Assembly (NCBI GenBank): GCA_004519485.1
Contig: CP038115.1
Span: 620,001-684,000 of the forward strand
DNA from: Nannochloropsis oceanica
Taxonomy: Eukaryota; Sar; Eustigmatophyceae; Eustigmatales; Monodopsidaceae
Direction: 5' to 3'
DNA length: 64,000 nt
Numbering within the stretch: position 1 is the stretch's first letter; each line of letters opens with the position of its first letter. The notes beneath the pieces were generated by a model that was not told where the DNA came from, searched no databases, and was given only the letters and a program-made list of their open reading frames with translations. Positions 34,951 through 46,857 of the stretch are shown here, piece after piece. The translations under genes were made by a program, and so were the position numbers.

Positions 34951-36072
34951 AAGAAAAGAGGGAGAGCGGGAAGGGGAGGGTTCGCTGTCTGTAGACAAGA
35001 ACACATGTAGCTAAGCTCACAGAGTACAACCCAAATTGTTTTGACATTTTAGGGACTGTAAATGTTGAAATTAAAAAGAAATATAAAAAACCACAAATGC
35101 TTTTTGAGAGTTGGAGTATTTTCTTTTTGGAGCTATAGGCGTAAACGAAAGGGTAGAAGAAAGAGTAAGGAAGAGGGAGAAAGAGGAAAAGGGCCTTTGC
35201 TTCTTGTACAACAACCGGGACAGACTGCTCGAAGTCCCCATTTCTGACTTGGACATGCGCCCTCTGAAATCGTGGGCCAAGGGAGACAGGTGGACGCAAT
35301 ACCTCTACTTATCGCGGCAGGCAGCGCACCTTCTCTTCATTTTTACGGTCATCACCGGTACGAAGGGCGTCCTCTCCCCGTCTAGACTGACATTCGGGAT
35401 GCTTATCCCCACAAAAAGTATGAACGAACAAACATTCGAGGATTCTACGTCGTCATATTCATGCACACGGACGGGTACGTGACGGCGGCAGAACGGAACA
35501 AGTTGCAGGAGGATGAGGAGGACTAGTCACAAATAGAGAAATACTTGATCTGCCTTTTGTATTTTTAGAGCGGTAGTGGTGGGGCGTATGTCCTAATGGG
35601 CGTCACGATTGAAGAAGAGAAGGAGGAGGGAATAGCATGGGGTCAGGGCCCATATGGACCGGGCCCTCCAGGCAAAAGATGTAGACGCACAATAAACAAG
35701 GCCTTATTAGCCCTTGTTATGTGCCAATGCTGTCAATCAATATTTTGCACCCGTCCCAGCCTTGGGCTCGGCAATCTTTTGCCGACGTGAGGATTTGCAC
35801 GGAGCAAACACAGCCGTTACTACCCACCCTCGAGGTAGAGTGAGCGTTTTACATCGTCCTCTCGCGAATTTTATAAGTAACCCATTGTTGAAATATTGTG
35901 TCTGGGCAAAACTATGCCATTTTTCCTACCTAGTCATTTTGTTGCCGCAAGCAAGTCGGAGGTGGAGCCAAAGAAGCAGCATCCTCTTCTCTTCTTTCTT
36001 CAGTCAAACATGGGCCCAGCAAACATGTTCCTTCATTTTCACACACGTACCCCACACAATCGCACAGTCAGG
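34951..36072. other. Intergenic with one unresolved short coding candidate
   Basis: 3' UTR of the myotubularin gene, the candidate at 35111-35526, and the upstream region of the CAP-protein gene. Nothing else supported. Confidence 0.5.
35111..35526 (+). CDS. Possible short gene of unknown function, structure unresolved
   Basis: Two stretches look protein-like but in different frames. One (about 35200-35340) reads RLLEVPISDLDMRPLKSW, followed by a hydrophobic segment. The other begins after a CTAG at 35383-35386 and reads GFYVVIFMHTDGYVTAAE, ending in an acidic EDEED and a TAG at 35524-35526. A spliced gene with a last exon from 35387 is plausible, but no donor gave a matching phase, so the model is not closed. 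No family recognised. It could be a decaying gene or part of an unannotated transcript. Confidence 0.3.
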
Positions 36073-38033
36073 ATGAAGATCACCCACTCCTCCTGGGCAC
36101 TTTTCGTTGCCATGGCTGCCATTGTTGTGCATGGCCAGGAAGGCCCGCAACACTTCCTCCGTGCAACGGGCCGTCGCCTTACCACCACTACCACCACCAC
36201 CACAGCCTCGGAAGCCACCCCTCCTCTGCCCTCGTTTGTAAAGCGCGCCTTGCAAAGCATTTTCACCTTTTCAGCGCTCTTTAATGACACTATAGAGACG
36301 ACCACACCCACGGACCCACCTCTCGTGACGTACCAAGGGGCCGGCACCGGTGCCTGGGGCGTCCAAGCCAACCGCACCTTCCCCGCGGAACAGAATGGAA
36401 GCAGCATGCAAGAACAAGATGTGGTCATGCCGCGAGGTGGTACGGGGGCCACGTCTCCCAAGGGCTACTCGCTGGTGGAGGACCGGCCCAGGTGCTATTT
36501 TACCCTCGGCAGCAATTACTGTCCGGCGGCTCCCAACAACATCTGGACGAACTCGTACATGTCCTACCTCGAACGCACGTCCCAGGTGCTGGCCAACGCC
36601 GCCCGAATGGACCCCGCGGCTTTTCAGCGCATTTATAACGGCAACAACAGAGACACTTACAAGTGCACCACGCGGGCCTTGCCCCCTCTGCGGTATAGCG
36701 CCAATGCCCAGCAGGCCGCGGTGAAGGCGAGTCAGATTTTGGCTGACCCTAACTGCCCCTTCCAGCACGACACTTGCCGCAGCTATTGTGGCTTATATGG
36801 CGGATCATGCAGCTGGGACGCTCGTATTGGGACGTATGAACCAGAGTGGCGGGTAAGTTTGAGAGGAGGAGGGAGATGGTATGAGGGAGGGAAAGAGGAA
36901 AAGAGGAAGGGAGCGAGGGAGGAAGGGAGGGAGGGAGGGAGGGAGGAAGAAAGGGAGGGAGGGAGGGAGGGAAAAGGGTGAGTGTTGGTTTCAGCTTGTG
37001 CGCCTCAACTCTACATATGTCATGATTTATAGTTTTCTTCGTTCCCTCAAGACAGAGGCACATGGGAGGGATAGAGGAGAAGAGAACATTCCCCCTACAT
37101 ATCAAACATGCCCACTTACCCTCCCCTCACACCCTCCCTCCCTCCCTCTCTCCTTCCCTCCCCTCCACCCCAAAGGGCATGGGCGAAAACATCGCCATGA
37201 CTACCAATGCGGGTCAGAAGGAACCCACCACCGCCGTCCTCCAATGGCTGGCCTCTGCTCCCCACTGCGCCAACATCTACTCCACTTCCTTCACCCATAT
37301 CGGCGTGGGTGGTTGGGGCCGGTACTGGACGCAAAACTTTCTCCGAATGCCCAGCTCGACCGACAACCCCCTCTACGACGGCACGCACTACTCCCACAGC
37401 ACTCACACCGATGGCAAGCTCCGGTTCCTCGTGTCGTTCAAGAGCTCTGCCGCCCCGCAATCGATGAAGGTGGTAGTCAATGGAGTCGAACGACCCATGT
37501 CCCTCCACCTCGGCCGGGCTACCCAAGGCCTCTACAGTTTCGAACAAGCCAACCCTGGCACTACCGTAGGCTGCCTTTCCTACCGCTTTTTTGTTCGCAC
37601 CTCCACCGGCAGTACCTACCGCATGCCCGAAACCGGTGATTTCCAAACTGCCACCGTCGGCAGCTGTACCTCGAACTGGGTATTCGGCAGCAATACTGGT
37701 AGTGGCACAGCTCCTGCTCCTTCGCCTTCTACCGGTGCTGCTCCTAACAAACCCCCCTCTCGCCTCCCTACTAAACAGCCCACCCGTGCACCGACGCGTG
37801 GGCGCAGACCCACCCGTGCCCCCACCCGCATACCCACACGACGTCCTGCTAATCGCCCTCCTTCCAGTCCTACCAATACTAATCCTTCCATCCCCGTTCC
37901 TCCTCGCCCCTCTCGTCCGACGGAAGGGTGGGGATGGCCCCCCAAGGCGACGGCTGAGGAGAAAAAGAAAATGAAGTCTTGGCCGTCCATGACAGAGGGT
38001 AATAAAATGGAAGGGAAAGAGGGCGAGTGGTAA
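36073..38033 (+). CDS. Secreted CAP-superfamily (SCP/PR-1-like) protein with PT-rich tail
   Basis: Two exons, 36073-36852 and 37176-38033 (260 + 285 codons, 545 residues; phase-0 intron). Signal peptide MKITHSSWALFVAMAAIVVHGQ, then a Thr-rich stretch. The CAP domain spans the intron: helix 1 around SYLERTSQVLANAARMDP, conserved MGENIA, then WLASAPHCANIYSTSFTHIGVG and GRYWTQNF, matching CAP signature motifs (GENIA, HC/HR-N-I, IGVG, YWTQ). Several Cys pairs (CPFQHDTCRSYC) suit disulfides. The tail (about 440-520) is a basic run of PTRAPTR-type repeats seen in stramenopile wall-associated proteins, then a short charged end. Likely extracellular, perhaps lipid- or sterol-binding as in other CAP proteins (family knowledge). 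Far fewer introns than the genes to its left. Confidence 0.88.
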
Positions 38034-39219
38034 AAGAAGGAGAATGAGGATGGACGCATGGGTATTGATCAGATAGGACGCATGGGTATTGAAAAAATGC
38101 AGAAGAAGAGGATAGAAGAAAGGGAAAGAGGAGGTTAGAGACAACGGAGTATATTTGTTCCGAACGGAAGCAGTAATAACACAGGGAATAAAAGCTCGAG
38201 ATGGCAGGGAGAAATCAGAGACATTGCAATATAAGCTTACGCATGCATATGAGAGAAAATAATATACAAAAATATGTGATTTATATTGTCTTGTCTTATC
38301 ATCCGACAAGAAGAGGATGGAAGAGAAGCTCCGATGTTTACATTCGGGACAGACGCATGAAGCAAGGAGAGCCAAGCAGTGAGGACCTTACACACACCCA
38401 CACGCACACACACATATTCACACTCACACGCACGGTGGCGCCAGCGTGTGGGAAGAAAGAACGAAGAAAAAACGACAAAACGAGAGTGAGGGGCAAAAGC
38501 AAAAGGACAAAGAAAATGGACAATCATAAAGACAAATAATTAGGGCAGCAGCCGCGGCAACATCAACAACAATAATAGAAGAACAGCGCAAAGATAAAAT
38601 AGGCCGATAAGAATAATTCAGTCCAAGAATAAAGGGAAAACGAGGAAAGGAGAGCTTAAGGCAAAAAGGAAGGACAAAGAAAACGGACAATGATAAAGAC
38701 AAATAGTCAGGGCAGCGGCCGCAGCAACATCAACAACAATAATGATAAGAGCACCAAGAGAGAACAGGCCGACAAGGTGAGTATATACCCGTCTTTTAAA
38801 GCAAGAAAACCAATTTCTGTGTGCCAGGGCGGCGGAGGGCTGAAGAGTTGAAGAAATGTGGGGAGGTGTGAGCAAATACAATGAAAGTAATATCAAATAC
38901 ATCGCATATTGATCTACTCATGAATTGGCATAACGATTTGTCGATATCTTTATCGGTGTTTCAATGTGCTCCTTTCAATTTATGTGCTACCTAATCCCAG
39001 CTGCCGCAAAACCAAAGGCCCCGCCTTCTCAGCCCTCTATAGAACCGCGCGCCATGAACGGCAGCCATTCCATACATTTTCTAAATTGATCAATGTTTTT
39101 TTTACAAGCCCGGCATGCAGAAATGTTACTAGCACAAGGCAAAATATCGAATTGAACAGAAATAATTTTACAGGGTGAATTTTACATAAGAACGACTCCA
39201 CCTCCTCCACCTCTTCCCT
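38034..39219. other. Convergent intergenic region with imperfect duplication
   Basis: Lies between the stops of two converging genes. An A-rich segment at about 38503-38610 is repeated imperfectly at about 38670-38775 (offset 167 bp; shared cores GACAAAGAAAA-GGACAAT and CAACATCAACAACAATAAT). A (CA)n tract lies near 38393-38430. No gene seen. Confidence 0.55.
38503..38775 (+). repeat. Imperfect 167-bp direct duplication
   Basis: Two copies of about 105 bp start at 38503 and 38670, with scattered substitutions, containing an octamer-like GGGCAGC-GCCGC-GCAACATC core. Confidence 0.75.
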
Positions 39220-41610
39220 TCACTTTTTCTTCGAGTGAGAAAGGAATGACAAGAAAACATCCGCTTGTACAATCTTTCTTCCCCCTTCTCCTTGCCCTCT
39301 CCCCCCCCCTCTTTCCGGGAAGGGCTGTTTAGCCAGCAGGTCCAGGGCTTGAGTAAGCGCAGAATCGTCCATGCTGTTTGGCCGTGGGGTGGAGTCAGCC
39401 ACGGCTAAATCTGGCTCCAAACCTTATGGTTAGAACAGGAGGTAGATGAAAAGTTAGAAGCATGTGAGCCTTTGTGTTATAATTCCGGTGTGTCTCAATC
39501 CCATTATAATTTTCCTCCGCGCCCCGCTACAACACTTACCTGCATTGAAAGTCGTAGCACTCACAGAGCGGCCTCGTGTGGGTCCCGGCAAGCGAATCCG
39601 GGCCAAGTGTCGCTGTTTAGGAGTAAGATATTCCGCCACTGTTAACTTTAATGCCCCCCCGTCCGGCAAGGGAAACAAGTGCTGAATCAGCGACTTGCCA
39701 AATGTCCGTTCGCCAACCAACCAGGCCCGATCATTGTCGTGCAACGCCGCCGCAAAAGTTTCCGAGGACGACGCCGAGCCCTTGTTCACTAGGACTACGA
39801 CAGGCTTCTTCGGGGACACCAAAGGTGCCCACTTATCGCCAAACTCACCGCGAGCCAACAGCAAGGCCGCGGCACGAGCACTCGCACGAGAGCCGGACGC
39901 AGTCAGGGGCAAGGTGGTGGACGTATCATACTCCTCAGCCAAATGCGCGCTATAACCCCCCCAAGCATCCATCGTAAAGCACAGCACAGATTTGGGGTCC
40001 GGCAAAAACAAGGCGGCCATCTTCAAACTTTCTTGAAAGATCCCTCCCATGTTATTCCGCAAATCGATCACATAAGCCTCGGCGCCCACGCGCTCTTCTG
40101 CGTACAGAACCGAACGGAGCTGCGCTGTGGCCGGGGCATCAAAGCGATGCAGGCGAATATAGCAGACTCGTCGACCCTCTTCGTCTAACAAAGACTGAAC
40201 TCGCATTGCCGGGTACTTGCTTGAAGCAAACGACCGACGACGCAATGTCAAGGGCACGCGCTGTTCCCTCCCTTCCTTCTCTCCCTCCGACACCACCCGC
40301 ATAAGCTCTACTTGAATCGACGTTCCCTCCTTCCCTTGTAATAGCGTATTTTCTAATGTGCCGTCTCGGTCCCAGCCCGCCGTATTCTTAGTCATGATAT
40401 GGCCCACTTTGCTCACACGGTCGCCGATTCGAATCCCTGCTTCCTCCGCGGGAGAGTTGGGCAAGACCCCCACGACTACAGCGCATGGCCGAGAGTAAGA
40501 AGGAGGAAAGGAGGGCTGGAAGAAGGCAGGGAGCCATGTGAAAGCGGAGGAAGAGGAGGAGGGGTAAGGGAAGGAGGAGTGGGAGAGGGAGGGGTAGTCG
40601 TACATATTGGTTGCAGCGTTGTAATGGGGCTGAAGCATGGTGGCAGGGGGGCAATACGCGGCCGGCTCAAGCTGCATGCCTACTGAGGCCGAGAGGGACA
40701 TACTTCCATCAGCCTTGTCGTCTTTGGTGTTGCCGCTACTGCTGCTGCCTTGTTTCGTCGTTGTCGTCGTTGCCGCCGTGATGGTGCTTGTAGACGAGGA
40801 AGACGTCGGGGCAATCACCGGCCGTTCCAATTGCGGTTGGGCCTTGGACGGGTACCGACGAAAAAGTCCGCCGATCTCCTGTGGTGCCATGTATGCCGAA
40901 TACTCATCCTTCAACTCCCCCACCATGAACCGAATCACCTCTCTCGTCCCCTCCACGGTTTCAAATCCTTTGCTTCCTCCTCCTCCTCCGACACCTCCCT
41001 CTCCTCTCTTCTCGGCCGCGGCCCAGACTCGCTCCCAGGCCGGGTCATGTCCTCCTCGGCCCCCTAAAATCCCCCCTCCACTTTTATCGTAGAAGGACAG
41101 GCCAATCGTCGCCCACACGTGCCGGGCAAAGCGGCGGTTGATCTCCTTGACATGCTGGGGGTCCGTCGAGGCCATCGCTTGAGAGTAAGTCTGACCGCTT
41201 CCCCGAGGAACGGTGAGCGGAGAAGGAAGGAGGGTGGTGCTTGTAGAGGTGGTGGCGGCGGAGGCGGGAGCAGAGGGGGAGAAGGAAGCAATGCCGACAC
41301 TGCCGCAAAGGAGGCTAAGGAGGGAGAGGATGACGGGTGCGGTGGCTTGGCGGAGGCGAAGAAGCAAGGGGGAGACGGAATGCGGAGTGACGGTGTAAGA
41401 GCGGAAAGAGGGCGAGGAAGTGTCGTCATGGCTCGGAAGATGTTGGGTCGGAAGCGTAGAGCGACGGGGCGCACTTGGCTTGATTGCATGAAGATAGGGG
41501 AGCCTATGGGGCGGCGATCGGGAGAGGATGGAGGAGAAAGCAGCCGTGCTAGCGAGTATGATAAGGACGTGAGCAAGGAGTGAGAGGATCCATTGGCGGG
41601 TCTTGGTCAT
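39220..41610 (-). CDS. C-terminal processing peptidase (S41 family, CtpA/D1 protease-like), plastid lumen
   Basis: Exons (minus) 41610-39540 and 39422-39220; 757 residues. CtpA trims the C-terminus of photosystem II protein D1 in the thylakoid lumen. Presequence: an ER-type signal ending ASTAAF (A-F step for complex plastids), a Ser/Pro-rich transit part, then a second hydrophobic segment ending SAPASAA that looks like a lumen signal. Next come an N-terminal helical region (YDKSGG), a PDZ domain (VVVGVLPNSPAEEAGIRIGD) and the protease core: YVIDLRNNMGG, NKGSASSSE with catalytic Ser614, GERTFGKSLIQ with Lys639 (spacing 25, as in bacterial Prc), and GGALKLTVAEYLTP. Exon 2 supplies GLEPDLAV, the usual GV-PD C-terminal motif. 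A low-complexity insert of roughly 120 residues interrupts the PDZ start. A single intron is unusual among its neighbours. Confidence 0.93.
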
Positions 41611-42298
41611 GGTGCTGCTGTTGGGTTTCGGTCTTGTGTTCCTGTTCCTGTTGCGTGCCTCACTTCATCCGCGCTCGCTCGTTATTACTCTCGTGTTTAG
41701 ATCGATGGACTTTAACGCCGCGCTTGCAGCAGTTCGGGTGCCGCTCTCTATGTCGCAGGTTTTGGGCGTATATTATCAGCCTCTGTGTGTGGTGGCGCCG
41801 GTACGTGAGATGGGTAGAGCGGGGAAGGCACGAAAGACATTGCAGGGGACAGTTGATGTGAGTCGGTTACGAGGCAGCTGTCTGGCTTCTTCTTGCTTCT
41901 TGCTTCTTGCTTGCTTGCTTGTTTTTGTTTTGTTTGTTTTGTTTTGTTTTGCTTCAAACTCGCTTAGTTCTTTTTGGTCGTTCCTACATCCCTCTAGAAC
42001 TATCGCATGCAACCTGACGTCCTCGAGGACTTGCATACGAGGGGGAGCCTTCCAACAAGAAATTGTTGTCATCCCTTAGAATTTCTAGAATGCAGCAAGG
42101 CAACGCGTCTGGCAAATGTGTCTTTTCGTGTGATTGTGAGAATCACAGCGTAAAGACGTGTGTACATGGAGTCTGCACGTGTCTATTTGACCTGCTCATG
42201 CGCGGCGTGTTTTCAATTTACGTGTTTTCCTTTTCTTCCATGTTGCCCTTGTTCCTCAAGGTACCCTTCCTCCCCTCCTTTCTCCCACTCAGACTAAA
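41611..42298. promoter_or_regulatory. Shared divergent promoter region
   Basis: 688 bp separate the ATG of the CtpA-like gene (-) from that of the BAG-Hsp20 gene (+), so both must be driven from here. A TTGCTTGC/TTTTGTTTTG-rich stretch lies at 41890-41955. Open frames across it overlap the CtpA start and carry no domain. No specific factor site is claimed. Confidence 0.55.
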
Positions 42299-45200
42299 AT
42301 GGTGCGCCGCGTCCCTGTATCATCGGGCTTCTCCTCCGCAGCCCCCCCATCCTCCTCTCCTTCCTCCTCACAACCAGCTGCGGCCAAGCCTCCCCTCCCC
42401 CATCATCATCATCATCGTCCCCCGCATCCTCCTTCCTCCTCTCCCTTGCCTCGTCGGCCACATGCTGCGATCAGTTCCTCCGGTTCTGCAGGAGACGGTT
42501 TGACGCTGGCAGAGCGTAAGGCGGCGCGGGCCATCGTGGCGGCATACTCCGACTTCTGGACACAGGTAAGTGGCATGGAAGGGCGGGATGGAGAGGGAGG
42601 GGAGGAGGGCGAGGCCAAAGAAAGAACATATTTGCAGAAGGGAGGAGGCAGCAGACATGCGGCGTTTTTGTGGTTCGTTCCTGTCTTCCTTCCTCCATTT
42701 ATCTAGCATCGCCTACCAATTCAATCGGCCGCAGCAGCTTCGACTTGACCACGTGAACCAAGCTCTCAAATAACCCACCCTCCCTCCCCATCCCTCCCAC
42801 TATCCAGCTACGTTTCCGCAAGGGCTGGGCGGAGCCTCCGTTTAAGAAACAAGACGTGCTGCCCATGTTGGAGGAGGCCGCGGGTATCGTGGCCAGGATA
42901 AGGGCAGAGCTGGACAAGGAGGTACGGAGAGAGGGAGGGCGGGAAAAAGTGAGTGAGGGAGGAAAGGGGGGAAAGAGGGCTTGCTTGACTGTGTGAGAGG
43001 ACACAAGACGCGGATTCGGGAAACCGTAGGATTCAGATGCCGTTTAGATGGAGAGAGGGAGGTGACAATCATCGAGAGAGGGAGGTGACAATCATCATCC
43101 TAAAAACATGGAGAGGGGGGGAGTGATGAAGCTGGTCAATGAGCCCGTGCCCTCCCTTCCTCCCTTCCTCCCTCACTCCCTCCCTCACTCCCTCTCTCAT
43201 TCTTTCCCTCCCGCCCCCTTTTCACTCAACAGGAAGAAGGCTTCAAGATGCGCATGGTGGACGGCAGTGCCCGTGAATTCTTTTTTATCGTCCCGTATGC
43301 TCCTCAAGAGTGTCCAGGTAGGGGGGTAGGGAGGGAGGGATGGCCAAACGTCTTCATTACACGCTGGCCATCTTGATCTCACGTACCTGAGCAATCCCTC
43401 CCCCCCTCCTTCCTTCCCTCCCTCCCTCCCTTCCCCCCTCCTCCCCTCTCTCCCTCCCTCACAGACCAATTCGTGACCGACTTGGTCCACGCCACCTTCC
43501 AAGACGGACGGGGCTATGTGGAGGGCCTCACGCAGGTACGCCCTTCCTCCCTTCCTCATTCCCCCCCTCCTTTCTCCCTCCCTCCCTCCCTCCCTCCCCC
43601 TTTCGCTCTCTCCCTTCCTTCCACACATCATTCCTCCCTCTCTCCCTCCCTCTCTTCCCTCCAGGCCCGAATCGACGCCTACATGCACTCTTTCTCCCAA
43701 GGCCGCCTCCCTCCTCCCTCCATGCCCTCGGGAGGACGTGGCATTCGTCTCAAGCCTCTCTCTCCCTTGTCCTGCCCGCCTGCCCAGCAGCAGGGTGGGG
43801 AGAAGGAGGGCGGGAGGGAGGGAGCGAGGGAGGGCGGGTCGCTGGTGAGAAGCAGCAGCGTCCTCGGGCAAGAAGACGAAATTTTGGCGGGAATCGTCCA
43901 GGCGTGGGAGGGACTGAGGGAGGGAGGGAAGGAGGGAGGGATGAGGGCGGTGGTGGACCGAGTGAGGGAGGGATGGGGAAAGGGAGATCCGGGAAAGCTC
44001 GTGCTGCTGAGGCGGCTGTTGCTGGCGTTGAGAGCCGTTGAGGATCAGGGGAGGGAAGTGGGGAGGGCGATGGCAGAAGAGGAGGAGGATGGGAAGGGAG
44101 GGAGGGAGGGAGGGAGGGAGGAAGAGCTGGGGAGTGAGGAAATTGAGCGGATGACGGTGAGCCCCCCGCCGCTGCCGCCGGCGGAGGAGGAGGCAAGGGG
44201 GGAAGAAGGGGATGGAGAAGGGGAAGGAGGGAACGATGGACAAGCGAGTAGAGGGGAAGAAGAGGGACTGGAAGTCGCGCTGGAGGAGGAAGAAGAGAGA
44301 GGGATGGAGAGGGGAGGAGGGGAAGAGAGAGAGGGAGGGGAAGAGAGGGAGGAGGTAGCGCGAGCACCTGAAGCAGATGTGGTAGTTTCGGCAACAGAGG
44401 AAGGAGGAGAGAGGGAGGGAGGGAAGGAGGGAGGGAAGGAGGATAACGAAGAGGGAGGAGATCATGCTATGGCCATGGAGGAGGATGGGGAAGAAGAGCA
44501 GCATCAGGAAGAGGACGGAAAGAAAGAGGAGGAGAAGGAGGAGGAGGGGGCAGCGGGATCTCACTTTTCCAGGGAAGAAGGAGGAGAAGAGGGACGTATC
44601 GAGGTAAGCATAGAGGGAAGGATGGAGGGAAGGAGGAAGGAAGGAAAGATAGTATAGGTTCTTTTCGTTTGTCTCATTCATCCTCCCTCCTTCCCTCCCT
44701 ACCTCTCTCTCCCTCCCTCCTTCGCTCCCTCCTCTCAGATCCAGAAGGTGGCGGAGGACGTGGACGCCCTAAAGTCCCAGATTGCTGACCTAAGCCACTA
44801 CGTCGCCTCCCTCTCCTCCTCTTCCTCCGCCCTGCCCTCTTTCCCTCCCTCCTCGGCTACAGGTGATGTCAAAAGCAGCAACGGGGGGAGCAGCAATGCG
44901 TCGGCGCGAGTGTTGGAGGAGCTCCAAGGGCGATGTTCCACCTTTGTGAAAGGCCTCATGCACGGCCTGAATGTCCTGGACGAGATGCACGTGGAGGAAA
45001 AGGTAGGGAGAGAGGAAGGGAGAGAAGGAGGGAGGGTGGATTGTACTCATGAGGGGCCCGGTACATACCGCGAAGGTCCTTTACGAAATGCACGTGGAGG
45101 AGAAGATAAACAGTTTAGCAAGCCCTCCCTTCTCACCTCCCTCTCTCCCTCCTTCCCTCTCTCCCTCCCTTCTTACCCAGGACCGTCCCTTGCGAAAGAA

Positions 45201-46014
45201 CCAAGTGCTGCAAATCCAGCAGCTGATCGACGACGTGGAGAACACCAAAGAGCGCCTCCGCTCCCTGAGAACCGAGCTCGCCGCGCAGCAGCAGCAGCAG
45301 CCGCCGCCGCCGCCGCCACAGAAAGATGAAGAAGAACACGAAGAAGAGACGGAAGAAGAGGAAGAAGAAGAGGAGACAGCAGGACCACGCCGTCCTCCCC
45401 CTCTTCCCTCCCTTCCTCAACTCACCTCTCTCCTTGCCCCTCATTGGCGGAAGATGAAGATGCGGGCCGTCTTTGAAAGCACTGCCACTCCTCACGCCTA
45501 TTTCCTGGCGGCCTCGCTCCCAAATATGAGATTGTCGGACCTCTCCGTCACGGTGGGACCCGGGGGACAAACCCTGACTATCAAGGGTTTCCGGGGACCG
45601 ACACAAGACGAAGTGGGGGGGCTATTGCGTATGGCACTGATGGCGGGGGGAGAAGGGAGGGGGGGGGGAGTGAGGTTGGAGGATCTTTTGGCGGCGGGCG
45701 CGGAGAGGTTTGGATCGTTTGTGGAAACAGTCAGGCTGCCCGAGGATGCAAGGGAGGAAGGGGTCGAGGCAACGTATGAGAAGGGCGTGTTGCGCGTGGT
45801 GATTCCTCGTGTGGCTCCTCCTCCTCCCCCCCTCCCCCCTTCTCATCGTCGGCGGCTGGTCCCTCCCTCCCATCCTGTGTATCTTCCGCAGCGGCCCATG
45901 TACTACCCGCCGCCTATGGGAGGAGGAGGGGGTTATAGGTATGGAGGACCAGGGAGAGGAAGAGGAGGCTTGACACCAGGAGGGTTTTGGGGAGATCAGG
46001 ATGTGTGGTGGTGA
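42299..46014 (+). CDS. BAG-domain and Hsp20 (alpha-crystallin) fusion protein
   Basis: Exons 42299-42565, 42808-42921, 43233-43317, 43465-43535, 43665-44603, 44739-45002, 45181-46014; 857 residues, phases close. The N-terminus is Ser/Pro-rich with a His run, then a helical region (LTLAERKAARAIVAAYSDFW, KKQDVLPMLEEAAGIV). The centre (about 300-480) is very acidic with GREGG runs from (GGGA)n in the exon. About 495-620 reads as a BAG-like three-helix region (LKSQIADL, GLNVLDEMHVEEK, LQIQQLIDDVENTKERLRSL), which in known BAG proteins binds the Hsp70 ATPase domain. About 665-790 is an alpha-crystallin domain (YFLAASLPNMRLSDLSVTV, LTIKGFR, VEATYEKGVLRVVIP). The tail is Gly/Arg/Tyr-rich. Likely a co-chaperone linking holdase and Hsp70 activity (inference). 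Hsp20 is clear; BAG is moderately sure. Confidence 0.8.
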
Positions 46015-46857
46015 GGAACTAAGAATGATGGACGGAGGAAAATGTTTCTATTGCTGGGTGTGAAGGAGGGGGCATAAAAGGGCAGCAGCAAGAATACGTG
46101 CAAGCGAAAAGACAGAATAAAACAGGAAAACTTGAAAGAAGCATTGTACTAGCGCGATAGGATAACAGGTATTTCGCGAAAAATTGACGAGTAGAAGGTT
46201 ACGGCGCAATACACTGACGTATTTCATTTCTGACCTGCTTTTATTTGGTCGCTCAGTCTCTGTTCCTGATTTTTAACGCTACTTCCGGCCTCCCATAAGG
46301 GGCACCCATTCATCGGATCTTATCTGCATTTAGATATATACCTAAGCGCACGCATTCCCTGGAGTGCACCACCTTTCGTCCATTTCTCCTTGTCTTCACT
46401 TTCTCATCATCTAGCCATTTGACCTTTCTTCGGTTCACAAATTTTGAATATCCGCCCCGTCCCACGCACGTATGGCCCACATATGCACATTATCACCCGC
46501 ATATACAGTACATGCATACACACAGACAGTGCATCATTCTGATTTTTGAAGAATGCACTCTCACTTTTAACATGAGGAAAGCATGATGAAATCTTCAGCC
46601 CACCATTTTGGCACAGAAGAGACGCCTACGCTCGTCTCACCCATCAATTAATTGGAGGAAAGGTTGATTCGCAATTCGTTATCTTAACAATGCAGGGACT
46701 CAGTATGTTTTGTAAAAGACAGGTTTGATTCAACACGTACCTATGACATTTCATGGAGGCCCCCCGAAACCCTCCTATCCCCCCTTCGTCCTCGTCCCCG
46801 TCGACTTCTGACCTCCGCCCATATTATTGCCCATTCTACCCTCCGTCGCAGAGCTGA
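46015..46857. other. Convergent intergenic region, no gene seen
   Basis: Between the stops of two converging genes. Contains AT-rich sequence, an ACACAGACA tract and no (CCCT)n. Nothing else recognised. Confidence 0.5.

Noticed and set aside
41603-42079. 158-codon + frame overlapping the CtpA-like start
   Set aside because: Antisense to the start of a well-supported gene and mostly within a promoter; the hydrophobic runs come from TTGCTTGC/TTTTG repeats.
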